Shown here: positions 8,615 to 17,432 of the stretch, one piece after another
Layout: each line of letters opens with the position of its first letter
How positions within the stretch are numbered: the first letter of the stretch is position 1
Assembly: GCF_008365405.1 (NCBI RefSeq)
Contig: NZ_QOKV01000001.1
Span: 310,001-374,000, forward strand
Source: Azospirillum brasilense
Lineage (GTDB): Bacteria > Pseudomonadota > Alphaproteobacteria > Azospirillales > Azospirillaceae
Reading direction: 5' to 3'
Length of the DNA: 64,000 nt
The notes under the pieces: model-generated
The model's input: the letters and a program-made list of their open reading frames with translations, nothing else
The model's database searches: none
Told to the model about the DNA's origin: nothing
Position numbers and translations under genes: made by a program

Positions 8615-11600
8615 TTAGCGGTTCCACCAGCCCCGGCGCGGCTTGGCCTCCGGAGCGGGGTTCGCGCTGGCCGGCTCATTGGCCGGGGCCGGGGCCGCCG
8701 GCGCCTCGCTGACCGCCGGAGCGGGCGTCGCCTCGACGGGAGCGTCCGCCGCGGTCTTGCGCTTGCGCGCCGGGCGCTTCTTCGCCTCCTCGGCGACCGG
8801 AGCCGCAACCGGAGCCGGAGCGGGCGCCGCCTCGACGGGAGCGTCCGCCGCGGTCTTGCGCTTGCGCGCCGGGCGCTTCTTCGCCTCCTCGGCGACCGGG
8901 GCCGCAACCGGCGCCGGGGCAGGGGCGGCCTCGACGGGAGCGGTCTTCGCCTTGCGGCTGCGCGACGGCTTGGCCGGCGGCGGAGCGGTTTCCTCCGGAG
9001 CAGCGGCCTTCGGGGCGGCCTTGGCATCCTTGGCGGCACCCTTCGCAGCGCGCTTCGGCTTGGCGGGGGCCGCTTCCGGCTCCGCCGTCACCGCTTCGGC
9101 CGTTTCGGCGGCGGTCGCCTTGGCGCGGCCACGGCGCGGCTTGCGGGCCGGAGCCTCTTCCGCGGCAGGCTCCGCAGCCGGAATCTCCACGGCGGTGTCC
9201 ACCGTGGCTTCCGGAGCGGTTTCGGCGGCCGCCGCGCTGGTCAGGACCCAGTCGAACTCGACCGGTTCCATGTCCGCCGGCAGTTCCGGCGGGTTGACGG
9301 CGCGGCCGGCCTCGACGGCGGTCGGGAAGGACTCGGTCTCCACCTCGCCCTCGACGCCGTCACCGGGCAGGCCCTCGCCGGCCTCCAGGCCCTCACGCTG
9401 GCGGGACCGCCGGCGACCACCGCGCTTGCCGCGGCGGCGCTTCTTGCGTTCGCCGTTGCCATCGCCGTCGCCGTTCGGCTCGAACGCATCGGCGCCGTCG
9501 TCCGCGTCGGACGCGGCCAGGTCGGCCTCCTCCTCTTCCTCGTCCTCGATGTGGGCGGGGCCGACATCGACATCGTTGATGACGAACTCCGGAGCCTCGA
9601 TCTGCGCGCGCTCGATCGCTTCCTCGTCGACCGCCGTCTCGTCGGCATCGGCCTCGGCTTCGTCACCCTCGGCCGTCTCGTCGGACGCTTCGGCGGCCTC
9701 GCCGAACGGCGCCCGGCCATCCTCGCGGTCACGCCCGCGGCCACGGCGGCGGCGGCGGCGGCGGCGGCGGTCGCCTTCGCTCTCCCCGGCGGCGTCGGCA
9801 CGCTCCGTCACCTCGGCCTCGACGGCCTCGACGACGGGCGCCTCTTCCTCGGCCTCCTCGGCCTCGGCGGCCAGGATGCGGTCGGTCTCGGCCAGGACGC
9901 GCTCGGCGCTGACCAGCGGTACGTCGTCCTCCGGCGTGCGGGCCCTCACGCGCTCAAGCCGCAGGTCCGGCGCGATCAGCGTGTCGTCGGCCTGGACCAT
10001 GACACGGAACCGGTAGCGGTCCTCGATCTTGGTCAGCTCGCCACGCTTCTGGTTGAGGATGTAGAGCGCGATGCGGGTCGGCACGAAGACGGTGATCTCC
10101 GACGACCGCTTGCGGATGCCCTCCTCCTCGATGGCGCGCAGCACGTGCAGCGAGGCGGATTCCACCGAGCGGATGACGCCGGTGCCGGAGCAGTGCGGGC
10201 AGCGCTCGAAGTTGGTTTCCAGCAGCGACGGGCGCAGGCGCTGGCGCGAGAGCTCCAAGAGGCCGAAGGCGGAGATGCGGCCGAGCTGGATGCGCGCCCG
10301 GTCGTTCTTCATCGCCTCCTTCAGGCGGCGCTCCACCGCGGCGTTGTTGCGGGGCTCCTCCATGTCGATGAAATCGATCACGATGAGGCCCGCAAGGTCG
10401 CGCAGGCGGAGCTGGCGCGCCACCTCGTCGGCGGCTTCGAGGTTGGTCTTGTAGGCCGTTTCCTCGATGTTGCGCTCGCGCGTCGACTTGCCCGAGTTGA
10501 CGTCGATGGAAACCAGCGCCTCGGTCGGGTTGATGACGATGTAGCCGCCGGAGCGGAGCTGCACGACCGGGCTGTGGATCGCGTCGATCTGCGTTTCCAC
10601 CTGATAGCGGTGGAACAGCGGGATCGTGTCGTCCTGGTACTGCATGACGCGCTTGGTGTGGCTCGGCATCATCATGCGCATGAAGTCGCGCGCGGTGTTG
10701 AAGCCGGCGCTGCCCTCCACCCAGATCTCGTCGATGTCGTCGGTGTAGAGATCGCGGATCGAGCGCTTGATGAGGTTCGCCTCCTCATAGATGAGGCAGG
10801 GCGCGGAGGACTTCAGCGTCTGGACGCGGATGTCGTCCCACAGCCGCAGCAGATACTCGAGGTCGCGCTTGATTTCCTGCTTGGAGCGTTCCAGCCCCGC
10901 CGTGCGCAGGATGACCGCCATGCCTTCCGGGATGTCGAGATCGGACAGGATCTCCTTCAGGCGCTTGCGGTCGGCGGGGTTGGTGATCTTGCGGGAGATC
11001 CCGCCGCCGCGGCCCGTGTTGGGCATCAGCACGCAGTAGCGGCCCGGCAGCGACAGGTAGGTGGTCAGAGCCGCGCCCTTGTTGCCGCGCTCCTCCTTGG
11101 TCACCTGGACCAGCATGACCTGCCGGCGCTTGATGACTTCCTGGATCTTGTAGCTGCGCAGCGGGCGGGCGCGGCGGCGGTGGGCCTCCTCGACCTCGTC
11201 CCCGCCGATGACGTCCGGGCTCTCGGCCGGAGCGGCGCCTTCCGGAGCCTCCTCCGAGTCCGCGGCCTCGTCCGATCCGCCGTCCGAACCGCCGTCCGTA
11301 GCGAAGGCCGGGACGTCGCCTTCGAAACCGTCGCCCTCGGCCTCCGCGTAGGAGCCGGGCATGGGGGAGACTTCCTCCTCCACCTGCTCCGGACGGATCG
11401 GCTCGGCCATCACGGCGCCGTCGGCGGCGGCTTCGGCGCGGGCCTCGGCCTGCTCCTCCAGCCGGCGTTCCTCGGCCAGCAGGGCCTCACGGTCGGCGAT
11501 CGGGATGCGGTAATAGTCGGGATGGATTTCCGAGAAGGCCAGGAAGCCGTGGCGGTTCCCGCCATATTCCACGAAGGCCGCCTGGAGCGACGGCTCGACC

Positions 11601-11746
11601 CGGGTCACCTTGGCAAGGTAGATGTTGCCCTTGAGTTGCTTCCGGGTGGCGATCTCGAAATCGAGGTCTTCGAGTCTGTTCCCATTGACCACGGCAACCC
11701 GGGTTTCCTCCGGGTGCGTGGCGTCCACCAGCATGCGCTTGGCCAT
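8615..11746 (-). CDS. rne: Ribonuclease E
   Basis: The 1043-residue protein is the endonuclease core of the RNA degradosome. An S1 domain at the N-terminus (from KGNIYLAKVTRVEPSLQAAF) is interrupted by an acidic insertion, about residues 85-180, as in other alphaproteobacterial RNase E. The catalytic domain shows SIDVNSGKST and IVIDFIDMEE, and the zinc link is CPHCSGTG. The C-terminal third is disordered, with acid-rich, arginine-rich (RRRRRRRRRGRGRDRE) and Ala/Pro/Lys-rich parts expected to bind RNA and partners. It ends in two near-identical 33-residue repeats. The gene has a leader of about 330 bases that may serve autoregulation. Confidence 0.95.
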   Translation of the reverse strand: MAKRMLVDATHPEETRVAVVNGNRLEDLDFEIATRKQLKGNIYLAKVTRVEPSLQAAFVEYGGNRHGFLAFSEIHPDYYRIPIADREALLAEERRLEEQAEARAEAAADGAVMAEPIRPEQVEEEVSPMPGSYAEAEGDGFEGDVPAFATDGGSDGGSDEAADSEEAPEGAAPAESPDVIGGDEVEEAHRRRARPLRSYKIQEVIKRRQVMLVQVTKEERGNKGAALTTYLSLPGRYCVLMPNTGRGGGISRKITNPADRKRLKEILSDLDIPEGMAVILRTAGLERSKQEIKRDLEYLLRLWDDIRVQTLKSSAPCLIYEEANLIKRSIRDLYTDDIDEIWVEGSAGFNTARDFMRMMMPSHTKRVMQYQDDTIPLFHRYQVETQIDAIHSPVVQLRSGGYIVINPTEALVSIDVNSGKSTRERNIEETAYKTNLEAADEVARQLRLRDLAGLIVIDFIDMEEPRNNAAVERRLKEAMKNDRARIQLGRISAFGLLELSRQRLRPSLLETNFERCPHCSGTGVIRSVESASLHVLRAIEEEGIRKRSSEITVFVPTRIALYILNQKRGELTKIEDRYRFRVMVQADDTLIAPDLRLERVRARTPEDDVPLVSAERVLAETDRILAAEAEEAEEEAPVVEAVEAEVTERADAAGESEGDRRRRRRRRRGRGRDREDGRAPFGEAAEASDETAEGDEAEADADETAVDEEAIERAQIEAPEFVINDVDVGPAHIEDEEEEEADLAASDADDGADAFEPNGDGDGNGERKKRRRGKRGGRRRSRQREGLEAGEGLPGDGVEGEVETESFPTAVEAGRAVNPPELPADMEPVEFDWVLTSAAAAETAPEATVDTAVEIPAAEPAAEEAPARKPRRGRAKATAAETAEAVTAEPEAAPAKPKRAAKGAAKDAKAAPKAAAPEETAPPPAKPSRSRKAKTAPVEAAPAPAPVAAPVAEEAKKRPARKRKTAADAPVEAAPAPAPVAAPVAEEAKKRPARKRKTAADAPVEATPAPAVSEAPAAPAPANEPASANPAPEAKPRRGWWNR
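8732..8929. repeat. Two tandem 99-bp repeats inside the rne tail
   Basis: Two almost identical 99-bp units begin at 8732 and 8831, each starting CTCGACGGGAGCG, and a third partial copy begins at 8930. Each full unit encodes 33 residues including KKRPARKRKTA and an Ala/Pro/Val linker. The number of basic patches in the RNase E tail may therefore vary between strains by slippage or recombination. Confidence 0.85.
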
Positions 11747-12086
11747 ACAAGATCCCCATGACGCCCCAGGCCGCCCGCGCGACGGTCAAGCCGCCGGGGC
11801 GCGTCATCGTTGTGAGCGAAGCCTGCGGAACCGGCCCCTAACCCGTCGAACGGCGCTGACGAAGCAGCCAGGACGGGTCGGGCTTCGGCCTCCGGGTTAC
11901 GGCCTTGCGGCCGGCACCAGCTTCGAGGTTTCGTCCCAATCCACCGGCAACCCAGAAGCGTCACGCCCCGGACCGCGCCCGATGATGTAAATTTCGGCCG
12001 TGGGGGTCCGCGGGCGACGCCCACAGTCACCCCGGAGAGAAACCTCTCGGAAGAGTGGCTGGTGGGTCGCGGTATGTCGCAGAGCT

Positions 12087-12115
12087 ACCATAGACAAGCA
12101 CGAAACCATGCACAA
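12087..12115 (-). promoter_or_regulatory. Putative rne promoter; 11747-12320 gene-free
   Basis: On the minus strand TTGTGC (12110-12115) is followed after 17 bases by TATGGT (12087-12092). A start near 12080 would give an rne leader of about 334 bases, close to the long autoregulatory leader known for E. coli rne. The 574-base stretch between rne and amiC contains no credible gene. Confidence 0.4.
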
Positions 12116-12248
12116 CGTGGAATTCGGCGAAAGTTGCGGTCCACCGCATCCGGTTCGGCGGCATTCCACCGTGGTGGGAGCGAAGCGGGGCAGTGTTGCA
12201 CGAACGGCACCCTCGCCGACAATTCCGCCACGCCACTGGAAACCACCG

Positions 12249-12278
12249 TTGAGCGCCTTGATTCCGCTGCGCTATAGC
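12249..12278 (+). promoter_or_regulatory. Putative amiC promoter
   Basis: TTGAGC (12249-12254) and TATAGC (12273-12278) are spaced by 18 bases. The predicted transcript would start about 35 bases before the amiC ATG. Confidence 0.45.
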
Positions 12279-12320
12279 TGACCGCTGGCTTTGGCCGGTT
12301 TGTGGTTTCTGGTGGAACGG

Positions 12321-13628
12321 ATGCCCCGATTGCTCGCGATTGTCGCTGCGCTGGGCGCCCTTCTGGGGGCGGCCGTCCTGCCGTGCGCCCCGGCGCAGGC
12401 CCAGACCACCGCGGCGCTGCCTTTTCCGCCGCCGGTGCAGGAGCGGGCGTCCGTGCTGAACGCGCGGCTCGGCCTGCATCCCGACAAGACGCGGCTGGTT
12501 CTGGAACTCACCGACTCGGTTTCCTTCACCGTGTCGGTGCACGGCTCGCCCTACCGCGTCGTGGTCGATTTGCCGGACGTGAGCTGGCCGGGCGGCAACA
12601 CGGTGATGGCGGGCAAGGGCGTGGTCGCCCGCTACCGCTTCGAAGGGCGCGACGGCGGCGCCTCCCGCCTCGTGGTGGAAACCGACGGGCCGGCGCGGGT
12701 GGTCGAGTCCTACCTCATCCCGCCGCGTGACGGCTTCAAACCGCGCTTCGTCCTGGATATCGCCCGCACCACCCCGGCGCAGTTCGCCGCCTCCCCCCCG
12801 GTCGCCGTGACCACCGGGACCGCGTCGGTGAGCCGCGAGGCGGCCCGCCCGCCGGCAAGGAAGGACCCCATCGTGCCGGTCGCCGCGGCCTTGCCGCCGC
12901 CGGTCCCGCCGCGGGCGGCGCCGGTTCCGGAGAAGCCGATGATCCTGGTGGATCCCGGCCATGGCGGCGTCGATCCCGGCGCGGTCGGGGTCGGCGGGGT
13001 CTATGAGAAGGACATCACGCTGGCGATGGCGCGGGAACTGAAGCGCCAGTTGGAAGGTTCGGGCCGCTACCGGGTGCGGCTGACCCGCGACAAGGACGTG
13101 TTCATCCGCCTGCGCGACCGCGTCGCCATCGCGCGGGAGGTCAACGCCGACCTGTTCCTGTCGCTGCACGCCGACAGCATCGGCTCCGCCAACATGCGCG
13201 GCCTGTCCATCTACACCCTGTCCGACCGGGCGTCCGACCGCGAGGCGGAGATGCTGGCCGCCAAGGAGAACCGGGCCGACGCGCTGGCCGGCATGGACCT
13301 GTCCTCCGAGAACGATCTGGTGGCCTCGATCCTCATCGACCTCGCCCAGCGCGACACGATGAACCACTCCAAGCGCTTCGCCAACATGGCGCTGGAGCAT
13401 CTCGGCCGCGAGGTCAAGCTGATCCCCAACAAGCCGCACCGGCAGGCCGGCTTCGCCGTGCTGACCGCGCCGGACATGCCGTCCGCGCTGGTCGAGATGG
13501 GCTACCTGTCGAGCCCCCAGGACGTGAGCCTGCTGAGCAAGTCGGCCCACCGGGAAAAGCTGGGCCGCGGCATGGTCCGCACCATCGACGCCTATTTCAA
13601 GTGGCTGACCGGGGCGCAGAAGAGCTGA
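12321..13628 (+). CDS. amiC: N-acetylmuramoyl-L-alanine amidase AmiC-type (AMIN + Amidase_3)
   Basis: A 435-residue secreted amidase that cuts the bond between MurNAc and the stem peptide. A signal peptide ends near PAQAQT. An AMIN targeting domain occupies about residues 40-150 and a Pro-rich linker about 160-205. The Amidase_3 domain has zinc ligands in VDPGHGGVDPG, in the Glu of YEKDITLAM and in LSLHAD, plus the catalytic Glu in LVEMGYLSSP. The ATG at 12321 is chosen because GGTGGA lies just upstream and the signal peptide starts there; an upstream in-frame TTG at 12291 is less likely. A PBP1A gene follows, consistent with cell-wall remodelling. Confidence 0.92.
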   Translation: MPRLLAIVAALGALLGAAVLPCAPAQAQTTAALPFPPPVQERASVLNARLGLHPDKTRLVLELTDSVSFTVSVHGSPYRVVVDLPDVSWPGGNTVMAGKGVVARYRFEGRDGGASRLVVETDGPARVVESYLIPPRDGFKPRFVLDIARTTPAQFAASPPVAVTTGTASVSREAARPPARKDPIVPVAAALPPPVPPRAAPVPEKPMILVDPGHGGVDPGAVGVGGVYEKDITLAMARELKRQLEGSGRYRVRLTRDKDVFIRLRDRVAIAREVNADLFLSLHADSIGSANMRGLSIYTLSDRASDREAEMLAAKENRADALAGMDLSSENDLVASILIDLAQRDTMNHSKRFANMALEHLGREVKLIPNKPHRQAGFAVLTAPDMPSALVEMGYLSSPQDVSLLSKSAHREKLGRGMVRTIDAYFKWLTGAQKS

Positions 13629-13879
13629 GGCTTGACGTGTTGAGCAGGATCGCTCGGCACCAGTCATGCGGGCGGAGGCTGGCGGGCATACGCATCGCCC
13701 GGTCACCACTTTCTTGCATGCGCCTTGTGGCCGTCACATTTTCCTGACATGGCTGCGAGGGAGTCGGACTGCCGCCCCTCGCGGTGTAGGATGCCGCCCA
13801 TCGGATGGTTCCGCGTCTTCCCGGTCTCAGTCCCGGATGAAGGCGGCGGGACCGCCGCCATGCCTGTCTGGGAACCGTC

Positions 13880-16390
13880 ATGCGCTTTATTCTGTCCGCC
13901 CTGATGGCCGTCGTGATCCTCGCCCTGGCCGGGGCGGGGGGGCTGGTCTACATGCTGGACCATTATGATCACGAACTGCCGGACTACACCAAGCTCGCCA
14001 ACTACGAACCGCCGGTGACCACCCGCGTCCATGCGGGCGACGGACGTCTGCTGGCGGAGTTCGCGTCGGAAAAGCGCGTGTTCGTCCCCATCGACGCCAT
14101 GCCGAAGCGCGTGACCAACGCCTTCCTGTCCGCCGAGGACAAGAACTTCTACGACCACAAGGGCATCGACCCGGTCGGCATCGCCCGCGCCATCCTGACC
14201 AACGTGGAGAATCTCGGCCGCGACCGCCGGCCGATGGGCGCCTCGACGATCACGCAGCAGGTCGCCAAGAACATGCTGCTGACCAACGAGGTGTCCTTCT
14301 CGCGCAAGATCAAGGAGGCGATCCTGGCGGTCCGCATCGAGCGGGCCTTCAGCAAGGACCGCATTCTCGAGCTGTACCTGAACGAGATCTTCCTGGGATA
14401 CCGTTCCTACGGCGTGGCGGCGGCGGCGCTGAACTACTTCAACAAGGCGCTGGACGAGCTGGACATCGAGGAGGCGGCCTATCTGGCGGCCCTGCCCAAG
14501 GCGCCCAGCAATTACCACCCGGAGCGCCAGCGCGACGCCGCCGTGGCGCGGCGCAACTGGGTGATCGGGCGCATGGCCGAGGACGGGCACATCACCCCGG
14601 AAGAGGCCAAAATCGCCCAGTCCAAGCCCCTGGTCGTGCGCAAGCGCGACGAGCAGGAGTATGTGACGTCGGAGTATTTCGCCGAGGAGGTCCGGCGCGA
14701 GCTGGTGAAGCTCTACGGCGAGCAGGCGCTCTATGAGGGCGGCCTGTCGGTCCGCGCCTCCATGGACCCGGTGCTCCAGCAGGCGGCGACCCGGGCGTTG
14801 CGCAGCGGGCTGGTCCAGTACGACCGCCGCCATGGCTACCGCGGTCCGGTCGGCAAGATGGAGAATTTCGACAACTGGGCGAAGAAGCTCGCCTCCATGG
14901 CGCCGCCTCCGGGGTCCGAGGGCTGGCATCTGGCGGTCGTGCTGAAGGACGACGAGGCGGCGGCGCTCGACATCGGCCTGCCGGACGGCTCGCGCGGCCG
15001 GGTGCCGCTGGCCGAGCTGCGCTGGGCGCGGGCGCAGCGCGACGACAACCGGCTCGGCCCGGAAATCCGCCGCCCCTCCGACGTCGCCAAGCTGGGCGAC
15101 CTGATCCTGGTCGAGGCCGCCGGCAAGGACGAGAAGGGCAAGGAGCCGCCGGCGGGCACCTACGCGCTGCGGCAGGTTCCGGCGGTGCAGGGCGGTCTGG
15201 TCGCGCTCGACCCGCACACCGGCCGCGTGCTCGCCATGGTCGGCGGCTTCTCCCCGCAGATGAGTTCCTTCAACCGCGCCACCCAGGCGATGCGGCAGCC
15301 GGGCTCCTCCTTCAAGCCCTTCGTCTATCTTACGGCGCTGAACCAGGGCTTCACCCCGTCCTCGCTGGTCATGGATGCCCCGTTCGAATACGACCCCGGC
15401 CACGGCCAGCCGATCTGGCGGCCGGAGAACTACAGCCACGAGTTCTACGGCCCGACGCCGCTGCGCGCCGGCATCGAGAAGTCGCGGAACGTCATGACCG
15501 TCCGTCTGGCCCAGGCCGTCGGCATGGACAAGGTGAAGGCGCTGGCGGAGAATTTCGGCATCACCGACAACCTGCAGCCCTATCTGCCGATGTCGCTCGG
15601 TGCGGGCGAGACGACGGTGCTGCGCCTTGCCACCGCCTACGCCATGCTGGCCAACGGCGGCAAGCGGGTCAGCCCGACCTTCATCGACCGGGTGCAGGAC
15701 CGCAACGGCAAGACCGTCTTCCGCCACGACACGCGCCCCTGCGCCTCCTGCAACCAGGTGGCCTGGAACGACGGGCTGGCCGTTCCCGCCGTCGCCGACA
15801 CGCGGGAGCCGGTGAACGACCCGCGCACCGTCTACCAAATGGTCTCCATGCTGGAGGGCGTGGTGCAGCGCGGCACGGCGACGAAGCTGCTGTCGCTGGG
15901 CAAGCCGCTGGCCGGCAAGACCGGCACGACCAACGACAGCCACGACGCGTGGTTCATGGGCTTTTCGCCCGACATCGTGGTCGGCACCTACATCGGCTTC
16001 GACCAGCCGCGCTCGCTGGGCGCCAAGGAGACCGGCGGTTCGGCGGCGGTGCCGGTGTTCAAGGACGTCATGGAGGTGGCGCTGAAGGACCAGCCGGCCA
16101 CGCCCTTCCGCGTGCCGCGCGGCCTGCGCCTCGTCCGCGTCAACCCGGAGAACGGGCGCCTCGCCCAGCCGGGCGAGCGCAAGGCGATCTGGGAGGCCTT
16201 CATCCCCGGCACGGAACCGAACCCCGACCAGCCGCAAATGGTGCTGGACGGCTCGGCCCACGCGGCGGACGGCGGCTGGACCGGTGGGGTGCCCGGCGGC
16301 GATCCGGCGGCCCAGCAGCAGCCGGGCGGCTGGGGCGCTCCGGCGGCCCCGCCCTCGGCGGCGACGGTGGGGACCGGCGGCCTCTACTGA
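13880..16390 (+). CDS. mrcA: Penicillin-binding protein 1A (bifunctional transglycosylase/transpeptidase)
   Basis: The 836-residue class A PBP polymerises and cross-links peptidoglycan. An N-terminal membrane anchor (residues 3-26) is followed by the GT51 domain with catalytic Glu in LSAEDKNFYDHKGID and the GASTITQQVAKN motif. After a PBP1A-type OB region, the transpeptidase has SSFKP (Ser about residue 475), SRN (about 534) and KTGTTND (about 681). The C-terminus is a Gly/Pro/Gln-rich tail. The 251 bases before it contain no gene and no strong promoter. It ends in a bidirectional terminator. Confidence 0.95.
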   Translation: MRFILSALMAVVILALAGAGGLVYMLDHYDHELPDYTKLANYEPPVTTRVHAGDGRLLAEFASEKRVFVPIDAMPKRVTNAFLSAEDKNFYDHKGIDPVGIARAILTNVENLGRDRRPMGASTITQQVAKNMLLTNEVSFSRKIKEAILAVRIERAFSKDRILELYLNEIFLGYRSYGVAAAALNYFNKALDELDIEEAAYLAALPKAPSNYHPERQRDAAVARRNWVIGRMAEDGHITPEEAKIAQSKPLVVRKRDEQEYVTSEYFAEEVRRELVKLYGEQALYEGGLSVRASMDPVLQQAATRALRSGLVQYDRRHGYRGPVGKMENFDNWAKKLASMAPPPGSEGWHLAVVLKDDEAAALDIGLPDGSRGRVPLAELRWARAQRDDNRLGPEIRRPSDVAKLGDLILVEAAGKDEKGKEPPAGTYALRQVPAVQGGLVALDPHTGRVLAMVGGFSPQMSSFNRATQAMRQPGSSFKPFVYLTALNQGFTPSSLVMDAPFEYDPGHGQPIWRPENYSHEFYGPTPLRAGIEKSRNVMTVRLAQAVGMDKVKALAENFGITDNLQPYLPMSLGAGETTVLRLATAYAMLANGGKRVSPTFIDRVQDRNGKTVFRHDTRPCASCNQVAWNDGLAVPAVADTREPVNDPRTVYQMVSMLEGVVQRGTATKLLSLGKPLAGKTGTTNDSHDAWFMGFSPDIVVGTYIGFDQPRSLGAKETGGSAAVPVFKDVMEVALKDQPATPFRVPRGLRLVRVNPENGRLAQPGERKAIWEAFIPGTEPNPDQPQMVLDGSAHAADGGWTGGVPGGDPAAQQQPGGWGAPAAPPSAATVGTGGLY

Positions 16391-16411
16391 CCGCGTTCCC
16401 TCGGCAAGAAA

Positions 16412-16450
16412 AAAGCCCCGCTTCCCGGTTCGGGAGGCGGGGCTTTTCTT
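16412..16450. terminator. Bidirectional Rho-independent terminator
   Basis: AGCCCCGC and GCGGGGCT pair around an inner TCCCG/CGGGA stem. A-runs lie on the left and T-runs on the right, so the hairpin can act on both strands. It sits between the convergent ends of mrcA and the SGNH gene. Confidence 0.9.
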
Positions 16451-16462
16451 TTTGGCATAGGC

Positions 16463-17419
16463 TCAGGGCCGCGCGGCGGTGTGTGTGTCCGTGCGGAGCT
16501 GGGCGATGGCGTCGGCCGGGGCGGTGTCGGTGGGGCAGTCGGCCAGCGGGCGCAGCCGGTCCTCCATCCGCGCCAGCATCACGCGGACCCCCTCCTGGTT
16601 GATGTGCAGGGCGTCCACGAAATGGGCCTCGTCCTCGACCTCGCGGCGGGTGTCGATGACCGGCACGTCGGGCGGCAGGCGGGCTTTCAGATCCTCGAAG
16701 AAGGCGTCGAAGTTGCTCACCTTCTCGATGTAGCCGGGGAAGAAGGGCGTGATGACCACGGCGACCCGCGTGCCCTTCTCCCGCGCCGTGCCGATGATGC
16801 GGTCCAGCGCGTCCCAGTTCGGCTGGAAGCCCTCCATCCGCTCCGTCGGCGCCTTGTCGAGCTGGGCCTTGAGGAAGGGCGACATGGTGCCGGTCAGCGT
16901 CCGGTCGCCGGTCGGGTGCAGCCCGTCGAAGGCCAGCCGGATCGTCTGGTTGTTGTTGAAGATCAGCGTGTTGAACAGCTTGTTGGAGGCCCACATGGTG
17001 GCGTCGACCTGCCGGATGAAGCCGTCCACCCGCTCCGAATAGTAGGCCAGCAGCGGCAGGTCGGCGAGCGCCCTGGGGTCGTCGACCACGCTCGTCGGCT
17101 CGACCAGCAGCAGGCGGGGGGCGCCGTGCCGGTCCAGGTAATCCTCCCACAGCAGGTCGCCGACCGTGGTGGGGGCGCCGCCCATGCCCAGGTTCAGCAC
17201 CCGACCGCAGGTCAGCGCCTGCACCTCCTCCACCGGGAAGTGGTTGTCGGCGCGGGAGTTGCCCAGGATCACCACGTCGGCGGGCGGCCCGTTGCGGTAG
17301 ACGGTCATGAAACGGTCCGACGACTGGAGGAGCGTGTCGCCCATCCAGGACGCCACCGCGCGGTCCATGGCGACCACCATGCCCAGGATCAATCCGACGA
17401 CGGCCAAAAGGCGGATCAT
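16463..17419 (-). CDS. SGNH/AlgX-like acyltransferase-associated protein, partner of MBOAT
   Basis: A 318-residue protein with an N-terminal signal anchor (residues 3-22) and an SGNH-type fold facing the periplasm. The GNSR block in VILGNSRADNHFP (about residue 52) supplies the nucleophilic Ser. The C-terminal Asp-His pair is probably in FVDALHINQEG (about residue 269). Such proteins finish the transfer of acyl groups that an MBOAT channel passes across the inner membrane, as AlgJ/AlgX do for alginate and PatB-like proteins for peptidoglycan. The MBOAT gene ends 13 bases upstream, so the pair is an operon. No polysaccharide synthesis genes are nearby, so the target glycan is unknown. Confidence 0.8.
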   Translation of the reverse strand: MIRLLAVVGLILGMVVAMDRAVASWMGDTLLQSSDRFMTVYRNGPPADVVILGNSRADNHFPVEEVQALTCGRVLNLGMGGAPTTVGDLLWEDYLDRHGAPRLLLVEPTSVVDDPRALADLPLLAYYSERVDGFIRQVDATMWASNKLFNTLIFNNNQTIRLAFDGLHPTGDRTLTGTMSPFLKAQLDKAPTERMEGFQPNWDALDRIIGTAREKGTRVAVVITPFFPGYIEKVSNFDAFFEDLKARLPPDVPVIDTRREVEDEAHFVDALHINQEGVRVMLARMEDRLRPLADCPTDTAPADAIAQLRTDTHTAARP

Positions 17420-17432
17420 GGTTCGGGCTCCC

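Noticed and set aside
8700..8960. CRISPR-like repeats
   Set aside because: The units are adjacent with no unique spacers and encode in-frame protein repeats of RNase E.
8456..11761. An 1101-codon open frame antisense to rne
   Set aside because: Its composition mirrors the GC-rich codons of rne, it has Arg/Gly/Leu-rich low-complexity sequence and no recognisable domain, while the opposite strand is clearly RNase E.
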